Positions 1 to 8,691 are shown, counted from the stretch's first letter. The stretch: 39,831 bases of DNA from Fretibacterium sp. (GCA_024681935.1 JAIKZX010000125.1:1-39831); one strand, 5' to 3'. Notes: a model not told the origin generated them from the sequence alone. A program made the numbers and translations.

Positions 1-119
1 ATTCCCTCAAACGTGACGGACTTTGCCGGACGCGAACGGGCGCCTCCATGCGCCGCGCCCGGCACCAGGACATCCTGTCCGTCGGACTTCGCCGCCGCAT
101 TTACCAATGTCTCTGTCAT
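1..119 (-). CDS. N-terminus of a protein, probably the ATPase of an Fbp-type ABC importer (cut by window edge)
   Basis: An ATG at 119 sits behind a good GGAGG ribosome site (about 128-132) and opens a reading frame that runs off the left edge after 39 codons. The visible product begins MTETLVNAAAK and ends around VTFEG. That ending resembles the first beta strand of an ABC ATPase before its Walker A motif, which is not in the window. It follows the permease gene by 46 bases on the same strand, the usual place for the ATPase of an Fbp/Afu-type importer. The roughly 33-residue extension before the first strand is longer than usual. The identification rests mainly on position. Confidence 0.5.
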   Translation of the reverse strand, partial: MTETLVNAAAKSDGQDVLVPGAAHGGARSRPAKSVTFEG

Positions 120-152
120 AATCTCTGCCTCCAATTCGTCAAGCCCGAATAA

Positions 153-164
153 GGGGACGTCCCC
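153..164. repeat. 12-base perfect palindrome between permease and ATPase genes
   Basis: GGGGACGTCCCC is a perfect self-complementary 12-mer ending one base before the permease stop codon region on the plus strand (166-168). It lies between that stop and the ribosome site of the next gene on the minus strand. As RNA it could not form a loop-bearing hairpin without opening its centre. It may be chance in GC-rich DNA, or a protein-binding site. Confidence 0.3.
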
Positions 165-165
165 A

Positions 166-2364
166 TCAGGTTACGTTCTTCATCAGGTTCTCGTTCTCGC
201 GGACGAGAAGCCTCATCAGCCCAAAGGCCCCAAACACGATGATGATCAGCACGGTGGACAGCACGCTCGCCAGCCCGAAGCGCAGGTTCTCCGAGAAGTT
301 GTAGATAAGCACCGTCAGGTGATACCACCGGGCGGAGATCAGGAAGATGACTGCGCTCACGGCCGTCATGGACCTCACGAACGTGTAGGACAGGCTGGAC
401 AGAAACGCCGGTCTCACCAGCGGCAGGACGATGGTGCGGAACACCGTGGCAGAGTCCGCGCCCAGGTCTGTTGCCGCCTCCTCGATGGAGGGGTCAATCT
501 GCCGCAGGGAGGCGATGCCCCCCTCAATGCCCACGGGCAGCTCGCGGATGACGTAGTTGATGATGATGATGGCCGCGGTGCCCACCAGAATAATGGGCGC
601 GTGGTTGAAGGCCAGGATGTAGCTGATGCCCACCAGCGTGCCCGGCAGGGCAAAGGGCGTCATCAGCAGCATCTCAAGCAGCCGTTTGCCGTGGAAGTGC
701 CGCCGGACAATTAAAAGCGCCGCGATCATGGCAACGATGCCCGCGATGGGCGTGGCGGCCGCAGCCAGTGTCACGGTGTCAAACAGCGCGTCCCGTGAGC
801 GGGTGATGGCCTCCGTGATGTTTTCAAGGCTGAAGGTGTAGTCGATGCCCCAGTTCTTGACGAAGCAGCCGGCGAAGATCGTCCCGTAGAGCATGATAAG
901 GAAGAAAATGATAAAGAAGATAATCCCCGCCAGGCACTTCCTCACGCCCGGCGTCGTCAGCTCCATGACACGGCCGGAGGGTTTGCCCGTGACGGTGACG
1001 TAGGACTTCCTCGCCACCCAGAAGCGCTGAACCAGAAACGCCGTCAGCGTCGGCAGCAGCAGCAGGATGGAGAGCGCCGCGCCATGGCCCAGACGGTTCA
1101 TGCCCGTCACTTCGATGTATGACTCCAGCGACAGCACCCGCAGGTCTCCCGCCAGAAGCAGCGGGTTGGCGAAGTCCGCCAGCGACGTGGTGAAGACCAG
1201 GAGCCACGCGCTCAGAAGCCCCGGCACGGCCAGGGGCAGCGTGATGGCGGTGAAGGTCTTGAGGCGGCTGGCCGAGAGGTTCAGCGACGCTTCCTCATAG
1301 GTGGAGTCGATGGCCTGCAGCACACCGGTGAGCGTGAGGAACGCGATGGGGAACATGCCCATGGTCTGCACCAAAACCAGCCCCGGCAGGCCGTAGATGG
1401 TGAAGCCCGTGCCCGTCATCCCCAGCCAGCGCGTCACCAGCCCGTTGTTGCCGAACAGCAGGATGATGGACAGCGTCAGCGAGAAGGGCGGCGAGATGAC
1501 CGGCAGAACGCCCATTGTGGAGATGAGCTTTTTTAAGACGATGTTGGTGCGGGTGACGGCAAAGGCGAACAGGAACCCCACGAAGGTGGAGACCGTCGCC
1601 GTCCAGCAGCCCAGCTTCAGACTCCCCATCAGCGCGTCCAGATACCCCTCCGAGGTGAGGATTGTCCGCCAGATCTCCAGGGAGAAGCGGCCGTTCTGGA
1701 GGAAGGAGAGGCGCACGGCCTCAAAGAGCGGGTAGGCCACAAAGGTCAGCGCCATCAGGAACAGCCCGGCCAGCGCAAAGCCCACAATGGGGTCCCGGCT
1801 CAGCATCATCTGCCAGATGACGATGACGAAGAGCAGCAGCGCCGCGCCGAAGAGGGTGTTGAGCATCCGGACGAAGCCCTGCTCCGCACCGGTGTCGAAG
1901 GCAAAGACCAGCACGCCGTCGATGTCATGGGTTCTGCCGTTCAGCGCGGGGGCAAAGAACAGCGACCGCTCCTTTTCCCCAACCTTCCAGTCTTTCACGC
2001 TGCGGTAAATCTCCTCGTAGGCGGCGTTGTCCACCCCTTTGATGAACTCCGGGTCTGAAGCCGACGTTTTGCACAGCTCAGACAGTTCCTCGTTGCCCCG
2101 GGCCCTGCTTTCCTCGCCCGGGGCGGGAAGGCCGTCGATCAGCGCGATCTCGTAATCTGCGCCGCCATCGGCCGCAAGGCGCCGGAGCCAGCCGTCCACG
2201 TCCTTCCCATCAGCAGGATAGCCCGCGGTGACAGTTTCCACCGTCCGGCGCTGGCCATCGCGTGACTGCTTCAGGAACTCGTCCCGGACGCTGGTGTAGA
2301 TCCAGCTTCCCACGGCCACGACGAAGAGCAGCATCAAAACGAAATGAAGCATTTTCTTCCTCAT
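166..2364 (-). CDS. FbpB-type ABC transporter permease, double-length, with an N-terminal extracytoplasmic domain
   Basis: This inner-membrane permease of 732 residues belongs to the iron(III)/2-aminoethylphosphonate/thiamine-type ABC importers, in which two permease halves are fused in one chain. Two EAA-type coupling loops that contact the ATPase are visible: EEASLNLSAS followed by LPLAVPG in the first half, and EEAATDLGAD followed by LPLVRP in the second. Each half has about six membrane segments. Oddly, the permease core is preceded by about 190 extra residues: a membrane segment (about 5-25), a soluble, charged segment of about 140 residues predicted outside the membrane, then another membrane segment (about 168-190). 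Standard FbpB proteins lack this. ATG 2364 is preceded by GGAGGG with a rather long 13-base gap; M5 is an alternative start. The ATPase gene follows; no binding protein gene is in view. The substrate cannot be read from sequence; iron is only the family default. Confidence 0.85.
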   Translation of the reverse strand: MRKKMLHFVLMLLFVVAVGSWIYTSVRDEFLKQSRDGQRRTVETVTAGYPADGKDVDGWLRRLAADGGADYEIALIDGLPAPGEESRARGNEELSELCKTSASDPEFIKGVDNAAYEEIYRSVKDWKVGEKERSLFFAPALNGRTHDIDGVLVFAFDTGAEQGFVRMLNTLFGAALLLFVIVIWQMMLSRDPIVGFALAGLFLMALTFVAYPLFEAVRLSFLQNGRFSLEIWRTILTSEGYLDALMGSLKLGCWTATVSTFVGFLFAFAVTRTNIVLKKLISTMGVLPVISPPFSLTLSIILLFGNNGLVTRWLGMTGTGFTIYGLPGLVLVQTMGMFPIAFLTLTGVLQAIDSTYEEASLNLSASRLKTFTAITLPLAVPGLLSAWLLVFTTSLADFANPLLLAGDLRVLSLESYIEVTGMNRLGHGAALSILLLLPTLTAFLVQRFWVARKSYVTVTGKPSGRVMELTTPGVRKCLAGIIFFIIFFLIMLYGTIFAGCFVKNWGIDYTFSLENITEAITRSRDALFDTVTLAAAATPIAGIVAMIAALLIVRRHFHGKRLLEMLLMTPFALPGTLVGISYILAFNHAPIILVGTAAIIIINYVIRELPVGIEGGIASLRQIDPSIEEAATDLGADSATVFRTIVLPLVRPAFLSSLSYTFVRSMTAVSAVIFLISARWYHLTVLIYNFSENLRFGLASVLSTVLIIIVFGAFGLMRLLVRENENLMKNVT

Positions 2365-2420
2365 GACATCATCTCATCCCTCCATGATAAAGTGATTTAA
2401 TAAAGAGAGCTGCGCTTTTT

Positions 2421-2449
2421 ATTATATATCAGAAAGAGCCATTGAAACG
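2421..2449 (-). promoter_or_regulatory. Possible promoter for the ABC permease gene
   Basis: On the minus strand a perfect TATAAT (2421-2426) is preceded, after 17 bases, by the weak -35 element CGTTTC (2444-2449). It lies about 57 bases upstream of the permease start. The remainder of the 227-base divergent gap (2365-2591) contains no convincing gene. For hisZ, only a CATAAT (2547-2552) without a recognisable -35 element is seen. Confidence 0.35.
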
Positions 2450-2591
2450 CCCTTTTCGCAGGGCCGCCGCCTTGGGTTTCCGGAGCGCGCGAAGGCACTC
2501 CTGAGCCCAGTCTGCAAACCTGCTCCCGCCTCTGGTAAAATAACGGCATAATCTCATAAGTTTTCCGGGGAGGCACGGAGGAGCAAACAGC

Positions 2592-3590
2592 ATGAACATC
2601 GACATCACATCAATCAAAGGCGGGGAACAGGCCATTTTGGCCCTGAGGTCGCTCTATGAACACTGCGGCTACACCTGCTACAGGATGAGCAAGTTTGAGG
2701 AATATGACTTTTACGCGCAGAACAGGGATTTTCTGCCCTCAGGGGACATCCTCACCTTCACAGACACGGACGGCCGCCTGATGGCCCTGAAGCCGGACGT
2801 CACCCTGTCCATCGTCCGGCATGTGCGGATTGAGCCCGGCACCGTGCAGAAGATCTTTTACGACGAGAACGTCTACCGCGCCCCGCGGCGGGCGGGCCGG
2901 CGCGGCACGTTCCGCGAGATTCCCCAGGTGGGGCTGGAGTGCCTGGGGGCCGTGGACGACACCTGTATCCGCGAGGTGCTGTCCCTCGCGGCGGAGAGCC
3001 TGAGCCTTGTGGCGGAGTCCCGGGCCCGGGTGCTGGATGTCTCCCACCTGGGAGTCCTCTCCGCCGTCCTCGAAGAGATGGAAAGCTCCGCCCGCCCCGC
3101 GCTGATCCAGTGTGTGGCGGAGAAGAACCTCCATGAGCTCACCCGGCTGTGCGGAGCGGAGACCCGCCAGGCGAAATACCTGCGCTCACTCGTGGAGCAC
3201 TGCGGACGGCCGCAGGAGGCCCTGCCCGCGCTGCGCAGGTCTCTTGCGGGCTGCGCCCCAGCGCTGGACTGCCTCAATCAGCTTGAGCGTATTCTGTGCG
3301 CTCTGGGAAATGATATCAGTTTCAATTTTAATGTGGATTTCTCCGTCGTCAGCAACCTGAACTATTACAACGGCCTCGTGTTCCGCGGGTTCATCGACGG
3401 CATCCCGGCGGCCGTCCTCTCCGGCGGACAGTATGACCGGCTGATGGGGCGGATGGGACACACGGGGGGACGCGCCATTGGCTTCGCCGTTTACATGGAT
3501 CTGCTGGATTCCCCAGGAGCCGGCACGGGGGAGGCGCCCTCCGATTCCCCTGAACCCCATACAGCGGAAGGACGAGGTGAGGAACGTTGA
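2592..3590 (+). CDS. hisZ: HisZ, ATP phosphoribosyltransferase regulatory subunit
   Basis: HisZ is a catalytically inactive histidyl-tRNA synthetase relative that assembles with short-form HisG and supplies histidine feedback control of the first step of histidine synthesis. The 332-residue product shows the class II synthetase fold. It has the motif-2-like stretch around KPDVTLSIVRHV and FREIPQVGLECLG, and the motif-3 region YYNGLVFRGF...GGQYDRLMG...AIGFAVYMD near residues 260-310. The anticodon-binding domain of true HisRS is absent, as expected for HisZ. The ATG has a strong GGAGGAG eight bases upstream (2577-2583). It is the first gene of a compact his operon, and its stop overlaps the hisG start. 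The short HisG next door supports HisZ over a second HisRS. Confidence 0.93.
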   Translation: MNIDITSIKGGEQAILALRSLYEHCGYTCYRMSKFEEYDFYAQNRDFLPSGDILTFTDTDGRLMALKPDVTLSIVRHVRIEPGTVQKIFYDENVYRAPRRAGRRGTFREIPQVGLECLGAVDDTCIREVLSLAAESLSLVAESRARVLDVSHLGVLSAVLEEMESSARPALIQCVAEKNLHELTRLCGAETRQAKYLRSLVEHCGRPQEALPALRRSLAGCAPALDCLNQLERILCALGNDISFNFNVDFSVVSNLNYYNGLVFRGFIDGIPAAVLSGGQYDRLMGRMGHTGGRAIGFAVYMDLLDSPGAGTGEAPSDSPEPHTAEGRGEER

Positions 3591-4222
3591 AGGACAGTTC
3601 AATGGTGAATATTGCCCTGCCCAAGGGACGTCTGGGCGAAAGGGTCTGCGGGATGTTCGAGCGGGCGGGGTTTGGGTGTCCCGGCGCGCTGGATAGGGGC
3701 CGGAAACTCATCTTTGAGAATGAGGCAGCCGGCCTGCGCTGCTTCTGGGTCAAACCGGCGGACGTTCCTATTTACGTGGAGCGCGGCGCAGCGGACATCG
3801 GAGCGGCGGGCAAGGATATCCTGCTGGAGTACAGACCGGACGTCTATGAACTGCTGGACCTGCGGACCGGGGTGTGCCGCATGGCCGTGGCCGCGCCTGA
3901 GGGCTACCGCGACGACCCGGGACGCACTCTGCGCGTCGCGACGGAGTTTCCCAACATCACCCAGAGGTTCTACGCAGAGCGGGGGCGTGACATCGACGTC
4001 ATCCCGCTGCGGGGGTCCATAGAGCTCGCGCCGATCCTTGGGCTCTCCGACGTGATTGTGGACATCGTGGAGACGGGGACCACCCTGCGGGAAAACCATC
4101 TCCGCGTGACAGAGACGGTGGCGGAGCTCAGCGCGCGGATCATCGTGAACAAGGCGAGCTCCAGATTCAAGGGGGAGCGCATTCAGGAAATCCTGCGCGG
4201 GCTGGAGGCGGAGATAAAATGA
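3587..4222 (+). CDS. hisG: HisG, ATP phosphoribosyltransferase, short form (TTG start)
   Basis: HisG catalyses the first committed step of histidine synthesis, joining ATP and PRPP to form phosphoribosyl-ATP. At 211 residues it is the short form without the C-terminal regulatory domain, which requires HisZ. The family pattern is clear: NIALPKGRLG at the N-terminus, the ERGAADIGAAGKD stretch, and the PRPP-binding loop DIVETGTTLRENHL near residues 165-178. The start chosen is TTG 3587, which shares bases TTGA with the hisZ stop and has GAGGTGAGG about six bases upstream. The in-frame ATG at 3602 is a weaker alternative without a well-placed ribosome site. Overlap with both neighbours suggests translational coupling, fitting a HisZ-HisG complex. 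Confidence 0.95.
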   Translation: MKDSSMVNIALPKGRLGERVCGMFERAGFGCPGALDRGRKLIFENEAAGLRCFWVKPADVPIYVERGAADIGAAGKDILLEYRPDVYELLDLRTGVCRMAVAAPEGYRDDPGRTLRVATEFPNITQRFYAERGRDIDVIPLRGSIELAPILGLSDVIVDIVETGTTLRENHLRVTETVAELSARIIVNKASSRFKGERIQEILRGLEAEIK

Positions 4223-5526
4223 TCAGAATGCTGAAATATGGCGAGGTGCCGGACAGCGAGATATTTGCCCGCGGCGCGGAGGCGTCCGCCCCTCAGGTGA
4301 GCGCGGCGGTGGCGGAGATAATAAACGACGTGCGGCAGAACGGCGACGCAGCGCTTATTAAATATGAAGAAAAGTTTGACGGGGTAAACCTGGACAGGCT
4401 CGAGGTGACGCCGGAGGAACGGAAACAGGCCGCAGCGGCCGTGGGGCCGGAGTTCATGACGCTGCTGGAGCGGGCGGCGGCCAACATCCGGCACTTCCAC
4501 CAGCAGCAGGTGCGCGGGGGCTTTATCCTCGCGGAGGAGGACGGGAGGGTCCTCGGCCAGCGGATTATTCCTCTGGACCGCGTGGGGCTCTACGTCCCCG
4601 GCGGCACGGCGGCCTACCCCTCGACGGTGCTGATGGACGCTGTCCCGGCAAAGACGGCGGGCTGCGGCACGGTGGTGATGGTGACGCCGCCCCGAAGGGA
4701 TGGCACGCTCAATCCCGCAGTCCTGGCGGCGGCAGGTGTGGCCGGCGTGGACCGGATATTCAAACTGGGCGGCGCGCAGGCTGTGGCAGCCCTGGCCTGG
4801 GGCACGGAGAGCGTCCCCCGGGTGGACAAAATCGTGGGGCCGGGCAACGTCTATGTGGCGGAGGCGAAGCGTCAGGTCTTTGGAGCCGTCGCCATCGACA
4901 TGATTGCCGGGCCCAGCGAGATTCTGATTGTGGCGGACGGGAAGAGCAGCGCCCGCTGGCTGGCGGCAGACCTGCTGTCCCAGGCGGAGCACGACAAAAT
5001 GGCCAGCGCCGTGCTGGTGACAGACTCAGCGGAGCTTGCACAGGCAGTGAGCACGGAGCTGGAGGCGCAGATCCCCCGGCTTGACCGGGCGGACATCGCC
5101 CGCGCGTCCATTGACAACAATGGAAAGATCATTCTGGTGAAGGACATTGCCCAGGCACTGGAAATTTCCAACGCCCTGGCCCCGGAGCACCTGGAGCTCT
5201 GCGTGGACGAGCCTTTCGCCTGGCTGGGGAAGGTTCGCCACGCGGGGTCGGTTTTCCTTGGGCGGCACTGCCCGGAGGCCCTGGGGGACTATTACGCCGG
5301 GCCAAACCACACGTTGCCCACCAGCGGCACCGCGCGCTTCTCCAGCCCGCTCTCCGTGGACGACTTCGTAAAGAAGTCGCAGTACACCTACTACACGGCG
5401 GAGGCCATGCGCCGCGCGGCACCGGACGTGGCCGCCTTCGCCCGGGCCGAGGGCCTGACTGCCCATGCCGGAAGCGCGCTGGCAAGGATGGAAACCACTG
5501 AGGCACAGGAGGGAAAAACACGATGA
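4219..5526 (+). CDS. hisD: HisD, histidinol dehydrogenase
   Basis: HisD is a zinc-dependent enzyme that oxidises histidinol to histidine with two NAD, the last two steps of the pathway. The product has 435 residues, the usual length. Recognisable blocks are GLYVPGGTAAYPSTVLM, KIVGPGNVYVAEAKR, MIAGPSEILIVAD, LLSQAEHD and DYYAGPNHTLPTSGTARF. The four zinc ligands of the family can be placed at Gln255, His258, Asp357 and His416, matching the E. coli spacing with an offset of three to four. The ATG overlaps the hisG stop in an ATGA, and its own stop overlaps the hisC start the same way. The protein appears complete and active. Confidence 0.97.
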   Translation: MIRMLKYGEVPDSEIFARGAEASAPQVSAAVAEIINDVRQNGDAALIKYEEKFDGVNLDRLEVTPEERKQAAAAVGPEFMTLLERAAANIRHFHQQQVRGGFILAEEDGRVLGQRIIPLDRVGLYVPGGTAAYPSTVLMDAVPAKTAGCGTVVMVTPPRRDGTLNPAVLAAAGVAGVDRIFKLGGAQAVAALAWGTESVPRVDKIVGPGNVYVAEAKRQVFGAVAIDMIAGPSEILIVADGKSSARWLAADLLSQAEHDKMASAVLVTDSAELAQAVSTELEAQIPRLDRADIARASIDNNGKIILVKDIAQALEISNALAPEHLELCVDEPFAWLGKVRHAGSVFLGRHCPEALGDYYAGPNHTLPTSGTARFSSPLSVDDFVKKSQYTYYTAEAMRRAAPDVAAFARAEGLTAHAGSALARMETTEAQEGKTR

Positions 5527-6590
5527 GCCGTTTTTTCAGCAAAAAATACAGGGACCTTGTCCCTTATGACACATCGGGGGAGCACGAGGCGGGCAATTAT
5601 ATCAGGCTCAACACCAACGAGTCCCCCTTTTCCCCCTCGCCGAAGGTTCTGGAGCGGGAGTCTAAGGCTGCGGGGACCCAGAACTTCTACCCCGACCCCG
5701 ACGCCCGGGAATTGACGGCAAAGGTCGCGGAACTCTGGGGCGTGAGGCCGGAAGAGGTGCTTTTGACCTGCGGCTCCGACGAGGCGCTGTCCTTTATCTT
5801 CATGGCCTTTTGCGACGGGGGGGCCGCTTTCCCCAGCATCACCTACAGCTTCTACGAGGTTCTGGCGGGGCTGAACAACGTTCCCTTTGAAACGATCCCC
5901 CTCAGCCCGGACCTCTCCCTGCCCGTGGAGCGTGCAGACTGGCCGTCCGGAAGGACCCTCTTCCTTGCCAATCCCAACTCCCCCACCGGGCTGGCCCTTC
6001 CCCGCGCCGAAGTGGAGCGCATCATCCAGGGCAGCCGGGACAATATCGTGGTGATTGATGAGGCGTATGTGGACTTCGGGGCTGAGACCTGCGTTCCCCT
6101 CATCCGAAAGTACGACAACCTTTTAGTGGTGCAGACTTTTTCAAAATCCCGCTCGCTGGCGGGGGCCCGTCTGGGGCTCTGTCTGGGACAGGCGGAGCTG
6201 ATCCGGGACCTCAGGACGCTCAAGAATTCCATCGCGCCCTATAACCTCAGCGGTTCTGCGCTGGCCGCCGGGCTGGGAGCCCTGGAGGACGAGAAATACA
6301 CGCGGGACAACTGCCGGACGATCATGGAGAACCGGGCGTTCACGGCCGTGGGATTACGGACTCTGGGTTTTACTGTGACGAACTCCCTGGGGAACTTTCT
6401 GCTGGCCCGGCATCCCCGGTTCAGCGGCGGGGAGCTGTCCCAAAAACTGAAGGCAAGCGGCATCCTTGTCCGGTGCTACAGCACACCGGAGGCCCTTGCC
6501 CCCTATGTTCGCATCACCATCGGCACGCGGAAACAGATGGAGGCGCTGCTGGAGGCGCTGAAAAAAATCGAGGAGGATGAAAGACAATGA
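5523..6590 (+). CDS. hisC: HisC, histidinol-phosphate aminotransferase
   Basis: HisC is a PLP-dependent aminotransferase of fold type I, converting imidazole acetol phosphate to histidinol phosphate with glutamate as amino donor. Its 355 residues show NTNESPF near the N-terminus, FYPDPDARELTAKVAE, GSDEALSFIF, NPNSPTG, VVIDEAYVDF and the cofactor-binding lysine in TFSKSRSLAGARLGLCLG (Lys208). HisC-like enzymes sometimes also serve aromatic amino-acid synthesis, but the operon position supports the histidine role. It joins both neighbours by ATGA overlaps. No missing catalytic residue is apparent. Confidence 0.95.
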   Translation: MSRFFSKKYRDLVPYDTSGEHEAGNYIRLNTNESPFSPSPKVLERESKAAGTQNFYPDPDARELTAKVAELWGVRPEEVLLTCGSDEALSFIFMAFCDGGAAFPSITYSFYEVLAGLNNVPFETIPLSPDLSLPVERADWPSGRTLFLANPNSPTGLALPRAEVERIIQGSRDNIVVIDEAYVDFGAETCVPLIRKYDNLLVVQTFSKSRSLAGARLGLCLGQAELIRDLRTLKNSIAPYNLSGSALAAGLGALEDEKYTRDNCRTIMENRAFTAVGLRTLGFTVTNSLGNFLLARHPRFSGGELSQKLKASGILVRCYSTPEALAPYVRITIGTRKQMEALLEALKKIEEDERQ

Positions 6591-7174
6591 GGCACGCCGA
6601 GGTATCGCGGAAAACGGCGGAGACGGACGTCGCGCTGGTGCTTGAGCTGGAAGGCCGGGGAGCGGGGAACGTCGACACCAGCTGCGGGTTTCTGGACCAC
6701 ATGCTTGCGCTCTTCGCCCGGCATGGACGTTTCGACCTTGACCTGATGTGCCGGGGTGATACCCAGGTGGACGACCACCACATTGTTGAGGATGTGGGGA
6801 TCTGTCTCGGGGAGGCCTTTGCCCAGTCGCTTGGGGACAAACGGGGAATCTTTCGCTACGGCTCGGTGATACTGCCGATGGACGAGGCTCTCATCCTCTC
6901 CTCCGTGGACCTGTCGGGCCGGGCGTACCTGGGCTGGGAGATGAATATCCTCACCCAGAAGGTGGGGACCTTCGACACGGAGCTGGCCAAGGAGTTCTGG
7001 CTTGCCTTCACGCGAAGCGCCGCCTGCACCCTGCACTTCCGCCAGCTTGCGGGGGAAAACTCCCATCACATCATCGAGGGCGCATTCAAGTCTGCCGCGC
7101 GAAGCCTGCATCAGGCCGTGACCATCGACCCGAACTTTTCGGACGAGATTCCGTCCACCAAGGGAGTGCTGTGA
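6587..7174 (+). CDS. hisB: HisB, imidazoleglycerol-phosphate dehydratase (monofunctional)
   Basis: HisB is the manganese-dependent dehydratase acting on imidazole glycerol phosphate. The 195-residue product is the monofunctional type without the histidinol-phosphatase half found in enterobacteria, so that step needs a separate enzyme not seen in this window. Metal-binding histidine clusters are visible in the conserved blocks CGFLDHMLALFARHG, DDHHIVEDVGICLGEA and ENSHHIIEGAFKSAARSLH, and the C-terminal IPSTKGVL is typical. The start overlaps the hisC stop in an ATGA. Confidence 0.96.
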   Translation: MRHAEVSRKTAETDVALVLELEGRGAGNVDTSCGFLDHMLALFARHGRFDLDLMCRGDTQVDDHHIVEDVGICLGEAFAQSLGDKRGIFRYGSVILPMDEALILSSVDLSGRAYLGWEMNILTQKVGTFDTELAKEFWLAFTRSAACTLHFRQLAGENSHHIIEGAFKSAARSLHQAVTIDPNFSDEIPSTKGVL

Positions 7175-7175
7175 C

Positions 7176-7841
7176 GTGGCCGGAAGAATTGTCGTTGTGG
7201 ATTACGGCGTGGGAAACCTGTTCTCCCTCCAGAGCTCCTTCGCAGCTATCGGGGCGGAGGGAGTGAAGGTTACCTCGGACCCAGGGGAACTCCGGGCGGC
7301 TGAGCGCATCGTTCTGCCCGGCGTGGGGGCCTTTGGCGACGCGGCAAAGAAGCTGCGTTCCTCAGGCCTGGCGGCCCCGCTCATCGAGGAGGCACGGCGG
7401 GGCAAGCCCATTCTGGGTGTCTGCCTTGGGATGCAGCTCCTGTTTGAGCGCAGTTTTGAGTATGGCACGCACGAGGGGCTGGGGCTCATCCCCGGGGAGA
7501 TCCGCCCCATCGCTGAGGTCATTCCCGCCGGCCTGAAGATTCCCCATATCGGCTGGAACGCACTCAAATTCCACTGCTCATCCCCGCTGTTCGATCATAT
7601 AAAAGAGGGGGACTGCGTTTACTTCGTCCATTCCTACTCCGCCTTCTGTCCCGGCGAATTCGTCACCGCCACGACGGAGTACGGCGCGGACCTGACCGCG
7701 GCGGTGCAGCGCGGCAACGTGTACGGCTGCCAGTTCCACCCGGAGAAGAGCGGGGCCGTGGGGCTGAACATCCTCCGGGCCTTCTGCGAACTGGACGCGG
7801 CGAAGTCCTCCGCGATGGAAGAGCCGGTGAAGGCATGCTGA
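7176..7841 (+). CDS. hisH: HisH, glutamine amidotransferase subunit of IGP synthase (GTG start)
   Basis: HisH hydrolyses glutamine and channels ammonia to HisF to make imidazole glycerol phosphate and AICAR. Its 221 residues form a class I glutamine amidotransferase: VDYGVGNLFSLQ, the oxyanion region LPGVGAFGDA, nucleophile Cys83 in GVCLGMQLLFERS, and the His/Glu pair in CQFHPEKSG. The only start fitting the family N-terminus is GTG 7176, one base after the hisB stop, with GGGAG inside hisB about ten bases upstream. Its partner HisF is encoded about 16.6 kb downstream, an unusual separation for two subunits of one enzyme. The gene overlaps hisA by seven bases. Confidence 0.95.
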   Translation: MAGRIVVVDYGVGNLFSLQSSFAAIGAEGVKVTSDPGELRAAERIVLPGVGAFGDAAKKLRSSGLAAPLIEEARRGKPILGVCLGMQLLFERSFEYGTHEGLGLIPGEIRPIAEVIPAGLKIPHIGWNALKFHCSSPLFDHIKEGDCVYFVHSYSAFCPGEFVTATTEYGADLTAAVQRGNVYGCQFHPEKSGAVGLNILRAFCELDAAKSSAMEEPVKAC

Positions 7842-8560
7842 TCCTCCCGGCCATTGACCTGTTTGAGGGCAAGGCCGTCCGTCTGCTGCGGGGCGACTAC
7901 GCGCAGATGACCGTCTACAGCGACAGGCCGGAGGACACAGCACGGGATTTTGCGGCTCAGGGCGCGGAGTGGGCACACCTGGTGGACCTGGAAGGAGCCA
8001 AGACCGGCGGAACGCCAAACCTTGAGACAGTCCTGCGCATCAAACGCGAGAGCGGCCTGAACTGCGAGGTGGGGGGCGGCGTCCGCAGCCTGGAGGTTAT
8101 GGCCCGCTATCTCGACGCGGGACTGGACCGGGTCATCTTAGGAACAGCGGCCGTGACGGAGAAGGGCCTTGTGGAAACGGCCGTCCGGAAGTATGGAGAG
8201 AAGATCGCCGTTGGAGTGGATATCCGGGACGGATATGTGGCCGTGAAGGGCTGGACGGAGAGCTCGGATCTTGAGGCTTTCGCCTTCTGCCGGAGGATGC
8301 AGGAGGCGGGAGTCCACACGCTCATCTGTACGGACATCTCCCGCGACGGGGCCATGAGGGGCACGAACGTCGGGCTGTACCGGGATCTGCAGGAGCGCTT
8401 CGATGTCCACATCATCGCGTCAGGCGGGGTGAGCTCGCTGGAGGACGTCCGGCGGCTGGCCGCGCTTCGGCTTCACGGGGCCATCATCGGCAAGGCATAT
8501 TACACAGGCGCGGTTTCTCTGCGGGAGGCAATCACCCTGGCTGCCTCTGAGCCGCAATGA
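7835..8560 (+). CDS. hisA: HisA, ProFAR isomerase
   Basis: HisA is a TIM-barrel isomerase that opens the ribose ring of ProFAR to give PRFAR, the substrate of HisF-HisH. The 241-residue product carries the two catalytic aspartates at Asp8 (ILPAIDLFEGKAVRL) and Asp129 (AVGVDIRDGYV). It also has the phosphate-binding glycine patterns EVGGGVRS and ASGGVSSLEDV. The start overlaps the end of hisH (ATG 7835, hisH stop 7839-7841). hisA is the last gene of the first his block; a 189-base gap with a new promoter follows. Confidence 0.96.
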   Translation: MLILPAIDLFEGKAVRLLRGDYAQMTVYSDRPEDTARDFAAQGAEWAHLVDLEGAKTGGTPNLETVLRIKRESGLNCEVGGGVRSLEVMARYLDAGLDRVILGTAAVTEKGLVETAVRKYGEKIAVGVDIRDGYVAVKGWTESSDLEAFAFCRRMQEAGVHTLICTDISRDGAMRGTNVGLYRDLQERFDVHIIASGGVSSLEDVRRLAALRLHGAIIGKAYYTGAVSLREAITLAASEPQ

Positions 8561-8569
8561 CCGGGCCGG

Positions 8570-8598
8570 GCTGCCCCCCGGCGGGGATGACGGGCAGC
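8570..8598 (+). other. Hairpin after hisA without a T run
   Basis: GCTGCCC (8570-8576) and GGGCAGC (8592-8598) are perfect inverted arms of seven bases, with a GC-rich loop that can pair further. No run of T follows, so it is not a classic intrinsic terminator. It could protect the hisA mRNA end or be chance. The rest of the gap up to 8749 holds only the promoter and ribosome site of the next gene. Confidence 0.3.
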
Positions 8599-8691
8599 AG
8601 ACCGCATCACAGCAAGTCTCAAAAACCTCGCGGAGGACGTCTTTCGTATTTCCCCCACTGCTGAAAAAAAATCCCGCCTTCCCTGAAGATA

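Noticed and set aside
2365-2591. T-box or histidine leader-peptide attenuator before hisZ
   Set aside because: There is no T-box core sequence, no run of histidine codons in a short frame, and no terminator hairpin with T run.
2429-2635. Minus-strand open frame of 68 codons in the gap before hisZ
   Set aside because: Its start lies inside hisZ, it has no good ribosome site, and the product resembles nothing known to me.
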